Origin: Chenggangzhangella methanolivorans
GTDB lineage: Bacteria; Pseudomonadota; Alphaproteobacteria; Rhizobiales; Methylopilaceae
DNA: 64,000 nt
Assembly: GCF_019797865.1 (NCBI RefSeq)
Contig: NZ_CP081869.1
Location: 1,364,001 to 1,428,000 of the forward strand
Direction of reading: 5' to 3'
Of this stretch, positions 56,251-64,000 are shown one piece after another. The notes beneath the pieces were generated by a model. It made no database searches. It had not been told where the DNA came from and saw only the letters and a program-made list of their open reading frames with translations. Position 1 is the first letter of the stretch. Every line of letters begins with the position of its first letter. The translations under genes and the position numbers were made by a program.

Positions 56251-57512
56251 GCGGCCTTCGTCGCGCTGGGGGTCGCGGCGCAGGGGTGGTCGAGCGCCTC
56301 GATCAGCCTGCGTCCATAATCGCGCAGCCCGAATTCGCGCCCTCGCTGAAAAGCGTTCTCCGCCATCTTCAGGTAGAGGCCGCCGTCTCCGGCGAGCTGA
56401 CGAAGCGCCGCCTCGATCGCGTCAGGGTCGCGGATCGGCGTGACGAAGCCGTCGACGCCTTGCCGCACCACGCTGCCGGAATTGGGCGTCGTGACCACCG
56501 GAAGCCCGCAGGCGAGCGCTTCGTAGATCACCGTGGCCGAGCCCTCGCAGATCGAGGGAAGAAGGAAGACGTCCGCCCAGTCGTAATGGGCGGCGATCTC
56601 CGATCGGGGAACGGCGCCCGTCAGCGTCGCGGCCTCCGCCAGGCGGCTCCGCGCCGCATGCGAGACATCGAGCCCGCCGACGAGGCGAAACTCCGCGACG
56701 CCGCGCAGCCGCCGCGCGGCCTCCAGCACATAGGGGCTGCCCTTCCGCAGGCCGACGCCGCCGACGGTCAGAACCCGCAGCGGGCCGTCGCCGCGTCTCC
56801 TGGGCTCGCGCCGTCCCGCCCGCAGGTCGACGCCGTAGGGCACGACCACCGTCCTGTTGGGATCTCCGCCGCTCGCGATGACGCCGGCGCGGACGAAATC
56901 GGAGCCGCAGACCACAAGGTCCGCCGCCGCCCACTCCATGGTCTCGCGCAAGGCGTAGCTTTCGGAGCGGGCGTCGGGTTCAGGGACGCCGACCCAATCG
57001 GGGAAGGACCGCCGCTCCTCCTCGACAAGTTTGTCGAGGATTCCCCTCGGGGCGTTGATCTGTTCGACGATCGTTTTCAATCCGCGCGACCGGGCCTCGC
57101 GCAGCAGTTCGAGGCATTCGCCGCTGAAGGCGTAGAGATGCGTCGCCTCGGGGTGTCCATGTCGGCCGAAGTCGCGCCGCACGCACTGCGACAGCCGGCG
57201 CCCGGCCCAGAGGTGAGCCTCAGTGGCGGCGGTCGGCGTGTCGGCGCGCGCGCGCCGGATCGCGAAGGACAGGCCGAGCCAGGAAAAGCTCGTGATCCGG
57301 CTCGCCGGCAGTCGCAGGACGCGTCCGACGAGCCGGCGCACCCCTCTCGGCAACATCGACGACGGAAGGCCTGCAAGCATGCGCGGCCAGCCGCTCGTCG
57401 CGCAGATGTCGGTGTAGAAATGCGCGAGCCGGCCCTCTGCGTGCAGGATGCGGGGAACCGCGTAATGCATGCGCGCGCCGAGTTGGGCGACGATGACGCG
57501 GCCGCCGGTCAT
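56247..57512 (-). CDS. Family 4 glycosyltransferase
   Basis: 421 residues, intact. N-terminal acceptor domain with ARMHYAVPRILHAEGRLAHFYTDI and ATHLYAFSGECLELLREAR; then ADLVVCGSDFVRAGVIASGG, TVVVPYGVDL, RVLTVGGVGLRKGSPYVLEAARRL and the donor-site ICEGSATVIYEALACGLPVVTTPNSG with the E-x7-E pattern. Similar proteins occur in rhizobial and cyanobacterial polysaccharide loci. Start and stop both overlap the neighbouring glycosyltransferase genes by ATGA, so all three are made from one message. Confidence 0.9.
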   Translation of the reverse strand: MTGGRVIVAQLGARMHYAVPRILHAEGRLAHFYTDICATSGWPRMLAGLPSSMLPRGVRRLVGRVLRLPASRITSFSWLGLSFAIRRARADTPTAATEAHLWAGRRLSQCVRRDFGRHGHPEATHLYAFSGECLELLREARSRGLKTIVEQINAPRGILDKLVEEERRSFPDWVGVPEPDARSESYALRETMEWAAADLVVCGSDFVRAGVIASGGDPNRTVVVPYGVDLRAGRREPRRRGDGPLRVLTVGGVGLRKGSPYVLEAARRLRGVAEFRLVGGLDVSHAARSRLAEAATLTGAVPRSEIAAHYDWADVFLLPSICEGSATVIYEALACGLPVVTTPNSGSVVRQGVDGFVTPIRDPDAIEAALRQLAGDGGLYLKMAENAFQRGREFGLRDYGRRLIEALDHPCAATPSATKAA

Positions 57513-58792
57513 GACATGCGTCCGGGCCGGGCGGGGTCGCGCGGGCGCGCCGGGCCGCGCAGTCGGCCGGAGGCCGGGCGGGTCGCGCAGGACATGACGA
57601 CGTCCCGCCAGGCGGCCAGGCCGCGGTCGCGGCTGAAGCGGGCTTCGAACAGCCGCCGCGCGTTTCCTCCGAGGCGGTCGACCAGAACGGGATCGTCGGC
57701 GTAGCGCTCGATCGCCCGCGCCAGAAACAGGGACTCGCCGATCTCGAACGACGCGCCGCAGTCGCCGTCCTCGAGCAACCGCGCGATCTCGCCCCGGCGG
57801 TCGCCCACGAAAAGCGTCGCGCGTCCGGCGGCGGCCACGCCGTAGAACTTGCTCGGCACGACCGAGGACTCGAAGGCTGGCAGCAGCGACACGAAATGCG
57901 CGTCGGCCGCCGCGAGGCACTCCCGAAGCCGGGCTTCGGGCTGGAGCGGCCTGATGAGCAGGTTCGGAAGCTTTCGACGGGCCGCTTCCGAGATGACCCA
58001 GCCCAATCGGTGGCCGCCGCCGACGATCAGGAACGCGATGTCCTTGCGTGCGCGAAGACGGTCGGCCGCCTCGATCAGCGTCGTGAAGTCGTGCGCGCGG
58101 CCGAGATTGCCCGAATAGCCGAGCACGAACTTGCCCTCGAGCCCCCAGTCTCGCCGGAACGGGCTCAGGCCGCGCGGCATCGGCTTCAGCGCTTCGCCCT
58201 CGGACCAGTGATGCACCACGGATATTTTCGCGCGTTCGGCGTTTCGGGACCGGAGCGCCGCCGCCATGCGCTCGATCGGCGCGACGTTCGCCGCCGCCCG
58301 CCGCACCGAGAAGTCCCGAAGCGCAAGCAGGATACGGCCGATCAAGCCGTCTCCGCGCATCATCCCGGCCCCGAAGGCCGCTTCCGGAAACAGGTCGTTC
58401 AGCCAGTTCACCAGCGCCGCCCGCCGGATCACAAGCGCCGGCAGCGCGCTGATCGACATCAGGGGCGGATCGGTGCACACGACGCAGACGTCGCCCGGCG
58501 ACACGCGGCGGAGCAGGCCCCAGGCCGCGCCAGCGTGGAAAGACAGATAGTCGAGAGCCCGCCCGAACGTCCGGCCGCGGCCGAAACGGGCGGCGTCGAT
58601 GCGCGTCACCCCGACGCCGTCGATCGTCTCGGACGGCGGCAGCTTCCGCGACGGGTCGTCGTGAAACGACGCGCTCGCGATCGCCTCGACCTCGAAGCCG
58701 CTCGCGGCGAGGCCGGTCGCGAGGCTCGTCGCCATGCGGCTGGTGGCCGACTGGTCGGGCGCGAAGAAGCGGTTGACGATGACGATCTTCAT
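57509..58792 (-). CDS. Family 4 glycosyltransferase (WcaI/WbuB-like)
   Basis: 427 residues, intact. KIVIVNRFFAPDQSATSRMATSLATGLAASG at the start, VCTDPPLMSISALPALVIRR and LVNWLNDLFPEAAFG in the acceptor half, KFVLGYSGNLGRAHDFTTLIEAADRL and LPAFESSVVPSKFYGVAAAGRATLFVG in the donor half, the latter typical of WcaI/WbuB fucosyl- and HexNAc-transferases. A fucosyl transfer role would suit the gmd/fcl genes but is not shown. Start at 58792 (MKIVIVN); an in-frame upstream ATG at 58849 adds a basic stretch that is unlikely. First gene of the three-gene unit. Confidence 0.88.
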   Translation of the reverse strand: MKIVIVNRFFAPDQSATSRMATSLATGLAASGFEVEAIASASFHDDPSRKLPPSETIDGVGVTRIDAARFGRGRTFGRALDYLSFHAGAAWGLLRRVSPGDVCVVCTDPPLMSISALPALVIRRAALVNWLNDLFPEAAFGAGMMRGDGLIGRILLALRDFSVRRAAANVAPIERMAAALRSRNAERAKISVVHHWSEGEALKPMPRGLSPFRRDWGLEGKFVLGYSGNLGRAHDFTTLIEAADRLRARKDIAFLIVGGGHRLGWVISEAARRKLPNLLIRPLQPEARLRECLAAADAHFVSLLPAFESSVVPSKFYGVAAAGRATLFVGDRRGEIARLLEDGDCGASFEIGESLFLARAIERYADDPVLVDRLGGNARRLFEARFSRDRGLAAWRDVVMSCATRPASGRLRGPARPRDPARPGRMS

Positions 58793-58952
58793 CCGCCCGA
58801 TCCGTCGTTGCGTTGACGCGATGGCATCAAGCCGAGGCCGGGCGGACAAGTTTGCAGAAGTGATAAGGCCGGCTGCCGGAAGCGCCTTTGGAGGTAGAGA
58901 GCTCCCTCATGAGCCAGCTCACATACCGCTTTGGATCGCGGACGGGCTCTCC

Positions 58953-61346
58953 CTAGTCCCGATCTTTTCCCCGTGGCGGACGATCACCGGGCGGAAAGCC
59001 GCTCCAGGTTCCGCCGATGTCGATCCAGTCCTGAAAGCGGTCCGAGCGAAAGGCCGCGCCGCGCGCGCCTGAACCGAGGCCGTCGATCCGGTTGGCGTGA
59101 AGCACCGTCTGGCGCAGCCGCGTTCCGTCGGCCGGCGTCGGCGCGAAGGCGCCGTTCGACCAGATGAGCTTGAGGCCCGACACGACGCCGTAGCGCACCT
59201 GCTCGATCTGGTTTCTCTCGAACACGGTGGCGCTGAAATCGCCTCCGCGCGTGTCCCAGGTGTCGAACGCAACGCCGATGTTGCTCATTCGGCGAATGTC
59301 GTTGCGACGGAACACGGTTCCGACGCCGCCGGCGACGACGGGGTCCGTGTCGAAGCCGAACGTCAGGCCGGTATAGAGCCCGTTCCAGCCGTCGCTGATG
59401 CGATTGTCCTCGACGAGCGCGAAGAAGGGGGCCGAGACGCTGTCGCGCTTCGTGCCCGAGGTGGCCGCCACCATCACTCCGTGGCGCATCCTCGAAATGT
59501 CGTTGTCCGCGACCACGACGTCGAAGCACAGGCCCCAGACCAGCGTCGCGGTCGAGTTGGAGTCGTGCTGCGAATGGGTCCGCCGGCCCTCGAAGCGGTT
59601 TCGATAGACCACCGCCCTTTCGGCGACCGGCGTCACGAAGAAGCGGCTGGCCTTCGCGTCGGGCGTGACGTCCCATGGCCGGTCGAGCGTCAGTTTCCCT
59701 TTCTCTGCCGACACGATCCGCCGGCGCTGACCAAAGCCCCGGCCGCCCGACACGACGACGTCAAAACCCGGCTCGATCTCCAAGCCGTCCTGCGCGCGAA
59801 AGGTGACGCTCGACGGACCGATCGAGACCGGCCGCGGCCTCAACAGGACCCCGCCGAACTCCAGTATGATCTGCTCGCCCTTGTTGCAGTCGACCTCGGC
59901 GCAATCGCGCGGCGCGGCGTTCACCGTCTCGTTGCCGGAGAAATATAGGTTCCGGGTCCTGCCGAGGTGGGGCTGCGCCACGAAGAGCCGCCCGACGCCA
60001 TGTCCGTCCGCCCGGCTTTCATCGGCGTTGACGAGGCGATTGCCCGTCATCGCGATGTCGCGCCCGCCCCAGCTCGCGATCGCGGACTCGCCGTCGTTCG
60101 TCATCTGGAAGGTGGTTCCGGAAATGAACGCCTGGGAGCTCGACTTCAGGAAGCTGCCCGGACCGACGATGTCGGAATCCTCGATCGTCACGTCGTCGGC
60201 GGCCAGCCGAAGCGTGAGGCCGCCCCAGGACGACAGCTTCACTTTCGTGAACCGAAGACGAGACCCGCTGAGGCTGACGAGGCCCCCGTCAGGTCCGCCG
60301 ACCTTTCCGTCCGCCTCGATCGTGAGACCGTCGAACGTCACGTGGGAGGCTTCGCCGCGCGAATGGATGAAAGCCGGAGCGTCGAGCGTCCGGAGCTCGA
60401 CCGAGAACGCGAGCGTGCTGGCCTGGCGGCCCGCGCCGCGCCATTCGACGCCGGACGGCGCGATCAGCGCCCTGTCGCAGAGGTAGCGGCCCGGCGGAAA
60501 GTACAGCGTCGACGGCGCCGCCGCGGCGGCCGCCGCCAGCGCCGCCGCGATGGCGGGCCCGTCGTTCTGGACTCCGTCGCCCGTCGCGCCGAAGGTTTTG
60601 ACGTCGAAGGTTTGCGGGGATGCGGGAGCCGCGCCGGATTCGATCACGAAGCGCAGGCGCTGGCTCCATCCGAGATCGCCGCCCCTGCCGTTGTGCGCCT
60701 TCAACTCGTATTCGCCGGGCGCAAGATCGGGCATGATCAGCTCGAGCCTGAAAGGGTTGGCGCGAACGATCGACGCCGGCCGCCAGGCGCCGTCGCGGTC
60801 CGCCGGACGGATGACCACGCGCGGCGATCGCCCCGGGCCGGTCAAGTTGCGGCCGAAGACCGAGACCGGCTCGCCGCCTCGCGCCGCCTTCGGACCGATC
60901 CACCAGACTTCCGTCTGGTTGACCGCGAAGGGCGCGCCATAGCCGGCGCGGCTTTTCGGCCAGATCAGATAGGTCGAATGCGGCGGCAGGCCCTCGGGCA
61001 GCTTGATCACCGCGGAGCCGGCGTCGATGCGGATCGGCTTCACCGTGCGGCGCACGGCGTTTCCGGCGGCGGTCTGCCCGAACGTCTCGAAACCCGAGAC
61101 CTTTTCGCCGAAGTCTCCCGCAAGCGTCACGATCTCTCCGGGCTGCGCGCTTCGAAGGCCGTCGACGATCACGCCCGCGCCCCGCGCCGGCGTGATGGAG
61201 GGCGGTTGGAAGACGTCGACGTCGTCGGACGCGGGCGCAGCCTCGGCCGCAAAGCCGGGGCCGGCGGGCGACGCGAAGCTCGCAAGAACGGCGAGAACCG
61301 AGACGACCGTGACGCAAATCCCCTTGGACCGACGGTTCTCGGACAT
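58953..61346 (-). CDS. Exported right-handed beta-helix protein (pectate-lyase-3-like)
   Basis: 797 residues, intact. Signal peptide about residues 1-34 (TVVSVLAVLASFASPAGPGFAAEA). An N-terminal Ig-like part (EPVSVFGRNLTGPGRSPRVVIRP) is followed by the domain opening FDVKTFGATGDGVQNDGPAIAAAL and TLYFPPGRYLCDRAL, the hallmark of family 28/55-related beta-helix enzymes, and then many helix coils with N/G-rich turns (VFRRNDIRRMSNIGVAFDT). Probably binds or cleaves the polysaccharide made by this locus. Catalytic residues cannot be assigned. It is 160 bases upstream of the glycosyltransferase unit on the same strand. Start at 61346. Confidence 0.8.
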   Translation of the reverse strand: MSENRRSKGICVTVVSVLAVLASFASPAGPGFAAEAAPASDDVDVFQPPSITPARGAGVIVDGLRSAQPGEIVTLAGDFGEKVSGFETFGQTAAGNAVRRTVKPIRIDAGSAVIKLPEGLPPHSTYLIWPKSRAGYGAPFAVNQTEVWWIGPKAARGGEPVSVFGRNLTGPGRSPRVVIRPADRDGAWRPASIVRANPFRLELIMPDLAPGEYELKAHNGRGGDLGWSQRLRFVIESGAAPASPQTFDVKTFGATGDGVQNDGPAIAAALAAAAAAAPSTLYFPPGRYLCDRALIAPSGVEWRGAGRQASTLAFSVELRTLDAPAFIHSRGEASHVTFDGLTIEADGKVGGPDGGLVSLSGSRLRFTKVKLSSWGGLTLRLAADDVTIEDSDIVGPGSFLKSSSQAFISGTTFQMTNDGESAIASWGGRDIAMTGNRLVNADESRADGHGVGRLFVAQPHLGRTRNLYFSGNETVNAAPRDCAEVDCNKGEQIILEFGGVLLRPRPVSIGPSSVTFRAQDGLEIEPGFDVVVSGGRGFGQRRRIVSAEKGKLTLDRPWDVTPDAKASRFFVTPVAERAVVYRNRFEGRRTHSQHDSNSTATLVWGLCFDVVVADNDISRMRHGVMVAATSGTKRDSVSAPFFALVEDNRISDGWNGLYTGLTFGFDTDPVVAGGVGTVFRRNDIRRMSNIGVAFDTWDTRGGDFSATVFERNQIEQVRYGVVSGLKLIWSNGAFAPTPADGTRLRQTVLHANRIDGLGSGARGAAFRSDRFQDWIDIGGTWSGFPPGDRPPRGKDRD

Positions 61347-61594
61347 GTCGCCTCTGACAGGTTTCACGCCGGCGCGTGGCGGCGATGCGTCTTTCGAGGC
61401 GAGCAGCGCTTCCAGCCCGGGACGGGCGCCGATCACGACGGCTCTTGAAGAAACGTCTTCAGTGTTCTGAAGGAACTACCGGTGCGACGCCCCGAAACTA
61501 ACTTAGATTGGTTTTACGTTCCTCGACTGCTCTTGCCGAAGCTTTCTTTCATCGAAGATTGTCTCTCAAATGCAACTGACGCGCTAGTCTCGGC

Positions 61595-63047
61595 GTGGCA
61601 CAACACGTATCCATTCGCGGATCTGCGGGCGTCGAACTTTTGCGCGCTGTAAAAACTTTTCTTGGACTGGCGATGGCCGCCGGCGCGCTGGCGCTCGCTG
61701 GCTGCGCCGACAAGTGGGATCGTCCAGCGCTTGGCGTCGACGCGCCGGACCGGTGGCGCGACGAGAGCGGCGCGAAGGCGGCGTGGCCCTCGCCGGATTG
61801 GTGGGCGAGGGTTTAAATCCGCGGAACTCAGCCTGCTGATCGAGACTGCGGAGCGGGAGAACCAGGACATCGGAGCGGCTCTGGCGCGGATCGAGCAGGC
61901 CGACGCCCAGTCGCGCATCGCCGGCGCTCCGTTGATCCCGCTGGTGTCGGCTTCGGCCGACGCCCAGGCCGAGCGCGTGTCCGGGTCGAGGCGCACCGTC
62001 GGCCTGCTCCAGGCGCAGCTCAACGCCAGCTACGAGCTCGACTTCTGGGGCAAGAACCGCGCGAACCTCCGCTCCGCCGAGGCTTCGGCGGCGGCGGCGA
62101 GATTCGCCAAGGAGGTCGTCGCGCTCGGCGTCGTCACGAGCGTCGCCAACACCTATTTCGCGCTGATGGCCTCCCAGGAGCAGCTCTTGATCGCGCGGAA
62201 CAACGTCGCGAGCGCCAAGACGATTCTCGACGCCATCCAGGGGCGCGTCGACGCCGGGACGGCCACTGCGCTCGACCGGGCCCAGCAGCGCAGCGTGCTC
62301 GACCAGGAGAAGGCGCGGATCCCGGAGATCGAGCAGAACATCCGGCTCAACGAGACGGCGCTCGCTCTCCTTCTCGGACGCCCGCCGGTGCGGCTCTCGG
62401 TCAAGGGCGGCCGCATGACCGGCCTTGCGGTTCCGAAGGTCTCGCCGGGCATCCCGTCGGAGGTCTTGCTGCGCCGGCCCGACATGCGCCAGGTCGAGGC
62501 GGAGCTCGCCGCGACCGACAGCGACGTCACGGCCGCGCGCGCGGCGTTCCTGCCGTCGTTCGACCTGACCGCCGCAGGCGGCGTCGCAAGCACGGCGCTG
62601 AGATCGCTGTTCGCCTCGCAATCGCTCGTCTATGCGCTCGCCGCGGGCGTCACCCAGCCCTTGCTCGACCCGACGCTTCCGGGAGAGCTCGATCTCGCCA
62701 AGGGGCGCTATCGCGAAAACCTGTTCGCCTACCGCCGGGCCGCCGTCCAGTCCTTCGTCGACGTCGAGAACGCCCTCGTCTCCGTGCGCAAGACGACCGA
62801 GCAGGAAAGGCTCCAGCGATCTGCGGTCGACAGCGCGCGCGAGGCCTATGACATCGCGCGCGAGCAGCTCAAGGGCGGGGCGATCGACATCACCACGGTC
62901 CTCACGGCGCAGCAGTCGCTGTTCTCGGCGCAGGACATCCTGGTGGAGGTTCGGCTCGCGCGTTTCCAGGCGATCGTGTCGCTGTTCGAGGCGCTCGGCG
63001 GCGGCTGGGCGCCGTATGGGTCGCCTCTGGTCTCCAAGGCCGGCTGA
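61595..63047 (+). CDS. Outer-membrane efflux lipoprotein (OprM/NodT family), one frameshift
   Basis: About 483 residues. Lipoprotein signal with LALAGC lipobox (Cys37), then DRWRDE and WPSPDWWARF, a break near 61810 (extra G before TTTAAA gives a TAA), then the TolC-like repeats: ENQDIGAALARIEQADAQSRIAGAPLIPLVSASADAQ, LNASYELDFWGKNRANLRSAEAS, VVTSVANTYFALMASQEQL, and the second half LRRPDMRQVEAELAATDSDVTAARAAFLPSFDL. Trimeric channel for RND efflux or type I secretion. No pump genes are visible here; a partial RTX protein gene is convergent with it. GTG start at 61595. Confidence 0.85.
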
Positions 63048-63345
63048 TCCGCCAAAGCCGGCTCAGCCGCTGGCAAGTTGACCGGCTTATGTCGCCGATG
63101 GCGGACCTGATCCCGTCGCTCGCCAGCCGCCCCTGCGCGCTCGCGTCAGCTTTCACGACAGGGGCCGGACGGCGCTTTCAGCTTCTCGTCTCGTTTCAGG
63201 GCGGCGCAGAAGCTTAGGGCGGCGACAGGCGAGCCCTTAGCCGCCAACCGGTCCCGACCCTTGCGGACGCGACGGACTGTACCGAGGCGCCGGGAGTTCG
63301 AGCTTCGCCGCAGCAGATTTTCCTGTCACTCGCAAAATCTCCCGC

Positions 63346-64000
63346 TCACAAAAAGAAGTCGTCCGCCCCCAGCTTCGAAATATCGTTGAGATGAATTGCC
63401 AGCTCTGGCGCACGATCATTGTCCATGTTGACGAAGACATTGAGATCGCCGTTTTTGGTCGTTTCGTAACGGATCTGTCCGGCGTGATCGAACTCTTGCT
63501 CCCCGATGAAGTCATATCCGCCTTTCGACCCGTTCAGCGGAAGTTCCGCGAAGGTCAGCCGGTCTTGGCCGCGATGAAAGTCCGTGATCGTGTCGCGACC
63601 GCCTCCGCCTGGCCCGCTCTCGTGCGCCCAGATCTGCGCCTGAAATGCGAACTGGTCGCCCGGGACCGCCTGTCAACTTGTCGACTCCAAGTTCGCCCAA
63701 CAGGTAATCGCCGCCAGAGCCCGACGAGCGTATCGGCGCCGTCGCCGCCGGACAGGACGTCGCCACCTCCCCCGCCATAAAGCTTGTCAGCGCCGCTAAT
63801 CGAAGCCAGATGGTCTTCGCCGCCCTTCCCATACATCAGGTCGCGGCCTTCCGTGCCCATCGTGCCGCTCGACCCGGAGTCGCCGACGTAAAGGTGGTCG
63901 TATGTCCATCCCGAGGCGGGCGCAGCATCGTCATGAAGCCACCCCAGTCGTTCTGTCGACAGATCTTTAGCGCCTTCGTTCTCCTCCGCAGCGAAAAAGA
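63346..64000 (-). CDS. RTX calcium-binding protein, C-terminal part (runs off the window)
   Basis: About 218 residues inside the window, continuing upstream beyond base 64000. RTX nonapeptide repeats are visible (MGTEGRDLMYGKGGEDHL, GADKLYGGGGGDVLSGGDGADTLVG), then a break near 63660-63720 (SGSGGDYLLGELGVDKLTGG in another frame), then a typical C-terminal capping domain: DTITDFHRGQDRLTFAELP, GYDFIGEQEFDHAGQIRYE, LNVFVNMDNDRAPELAIHL and DDFFL at the end. The pattern is that of a type I-secreted protein with an uncleaved C-terminal signal. Upstream (DDAAPASGWTYDHLYVGD) may be a catalytic or lectin domain. It is probably secreted with the polysaccharide locus products. Confidence 0.8.

Noticed and set aside
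63039..63062. GCCGGCT/AGCCGGC hairpin overlapping the stop of the efflux lipoprotein gene
   Set aside because: Seven-base stem with a ten-base loop and no T-run in very GC-rich DNA; not enough to call a terminator.

Overview
The window is GC-rich DNA whose gene content points to an alphaproteobacterium, most likely a Hyphomicrobiales (rhizobial or methylotrophic type). The indications are an NAD-formate dehydrogenase remnant beside an oxalate/formate-family antiporter, an ExoF-like export protein, DUF5681/ParB-methyltransferase prophage genes, HPP and OmpR/EnvZ-type regulators, and GTG/ATG starts coupled by ATGA overlaps. Genus-level placement is inference.

Layout. 1-8650: MBL-fold hydrolase (partial), two-component pair, SDR, an isoquinoline-1-oxidoreductase-like molybdenum hydroxylase (IorA/IorB type), a PmtA-like methyltransferase, two tiny exported proteins and a second SDR. 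8786-12940: a scarred accessory island: an AraC regulator cut by an IS3-family remnant, whose right end in turn cuts a gene joining an Mrr-like nuclease domain to a TIR domain, then a small XRE controller-like gene with two identical palindromes upstream, then a membrane coiled-coil protein. 13011-16417: prophage remnant (terminase, DUF5681, ParB-DNA methyltransferase). 17364-19614: ModE-like regulator, HPP protein, and head-to-head fragments of formate dehydrogenase and an SDR. 19681-26169: LysR regulator, OFA-family antiporter preceded by a sigma-54-type promoter and twin palindromes, then a sigma-54 activator and its sensor kinase.

26633-64000 is mainly a surface-polysaccharide locus. It has a galactose-oxidase-like copper radical oxidase, glycosyltransferases, a formyltransferase, a large DUF4082 protein, Wzx, a polyprenyl-phosphate sugar-1-P transferase, Wzy, WbpD/WbpB/WbpE-like amino-sugar enzymes, an epimerase, a second aminotransferase, Gmd and Fcl (GDP-fucose), a Crp-type and a LuxR-type regulator, ExoF-like and Wzz-like export proteins, three more glycosyltransferases, a beta-helix protein, an outer-membrane efflux lipoprotein and a partial RTX protein. 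Together these suggest a Wzx/Wzy-dependent exopolysaccharide with fucose and acylated or formylated amino sugars.

About 40 single-base frame changes break otherwise well conserved reading frames throughout the window. In nearly all cases the conserved residues continue in the next frame, so I read most of them as sequence errors. I therefore give whole-gene spans across the breaks. Truncations at the IS element and at the formate dehydrogenase/SDR junction are of a different kind and look like real rearrangements or misassembly.
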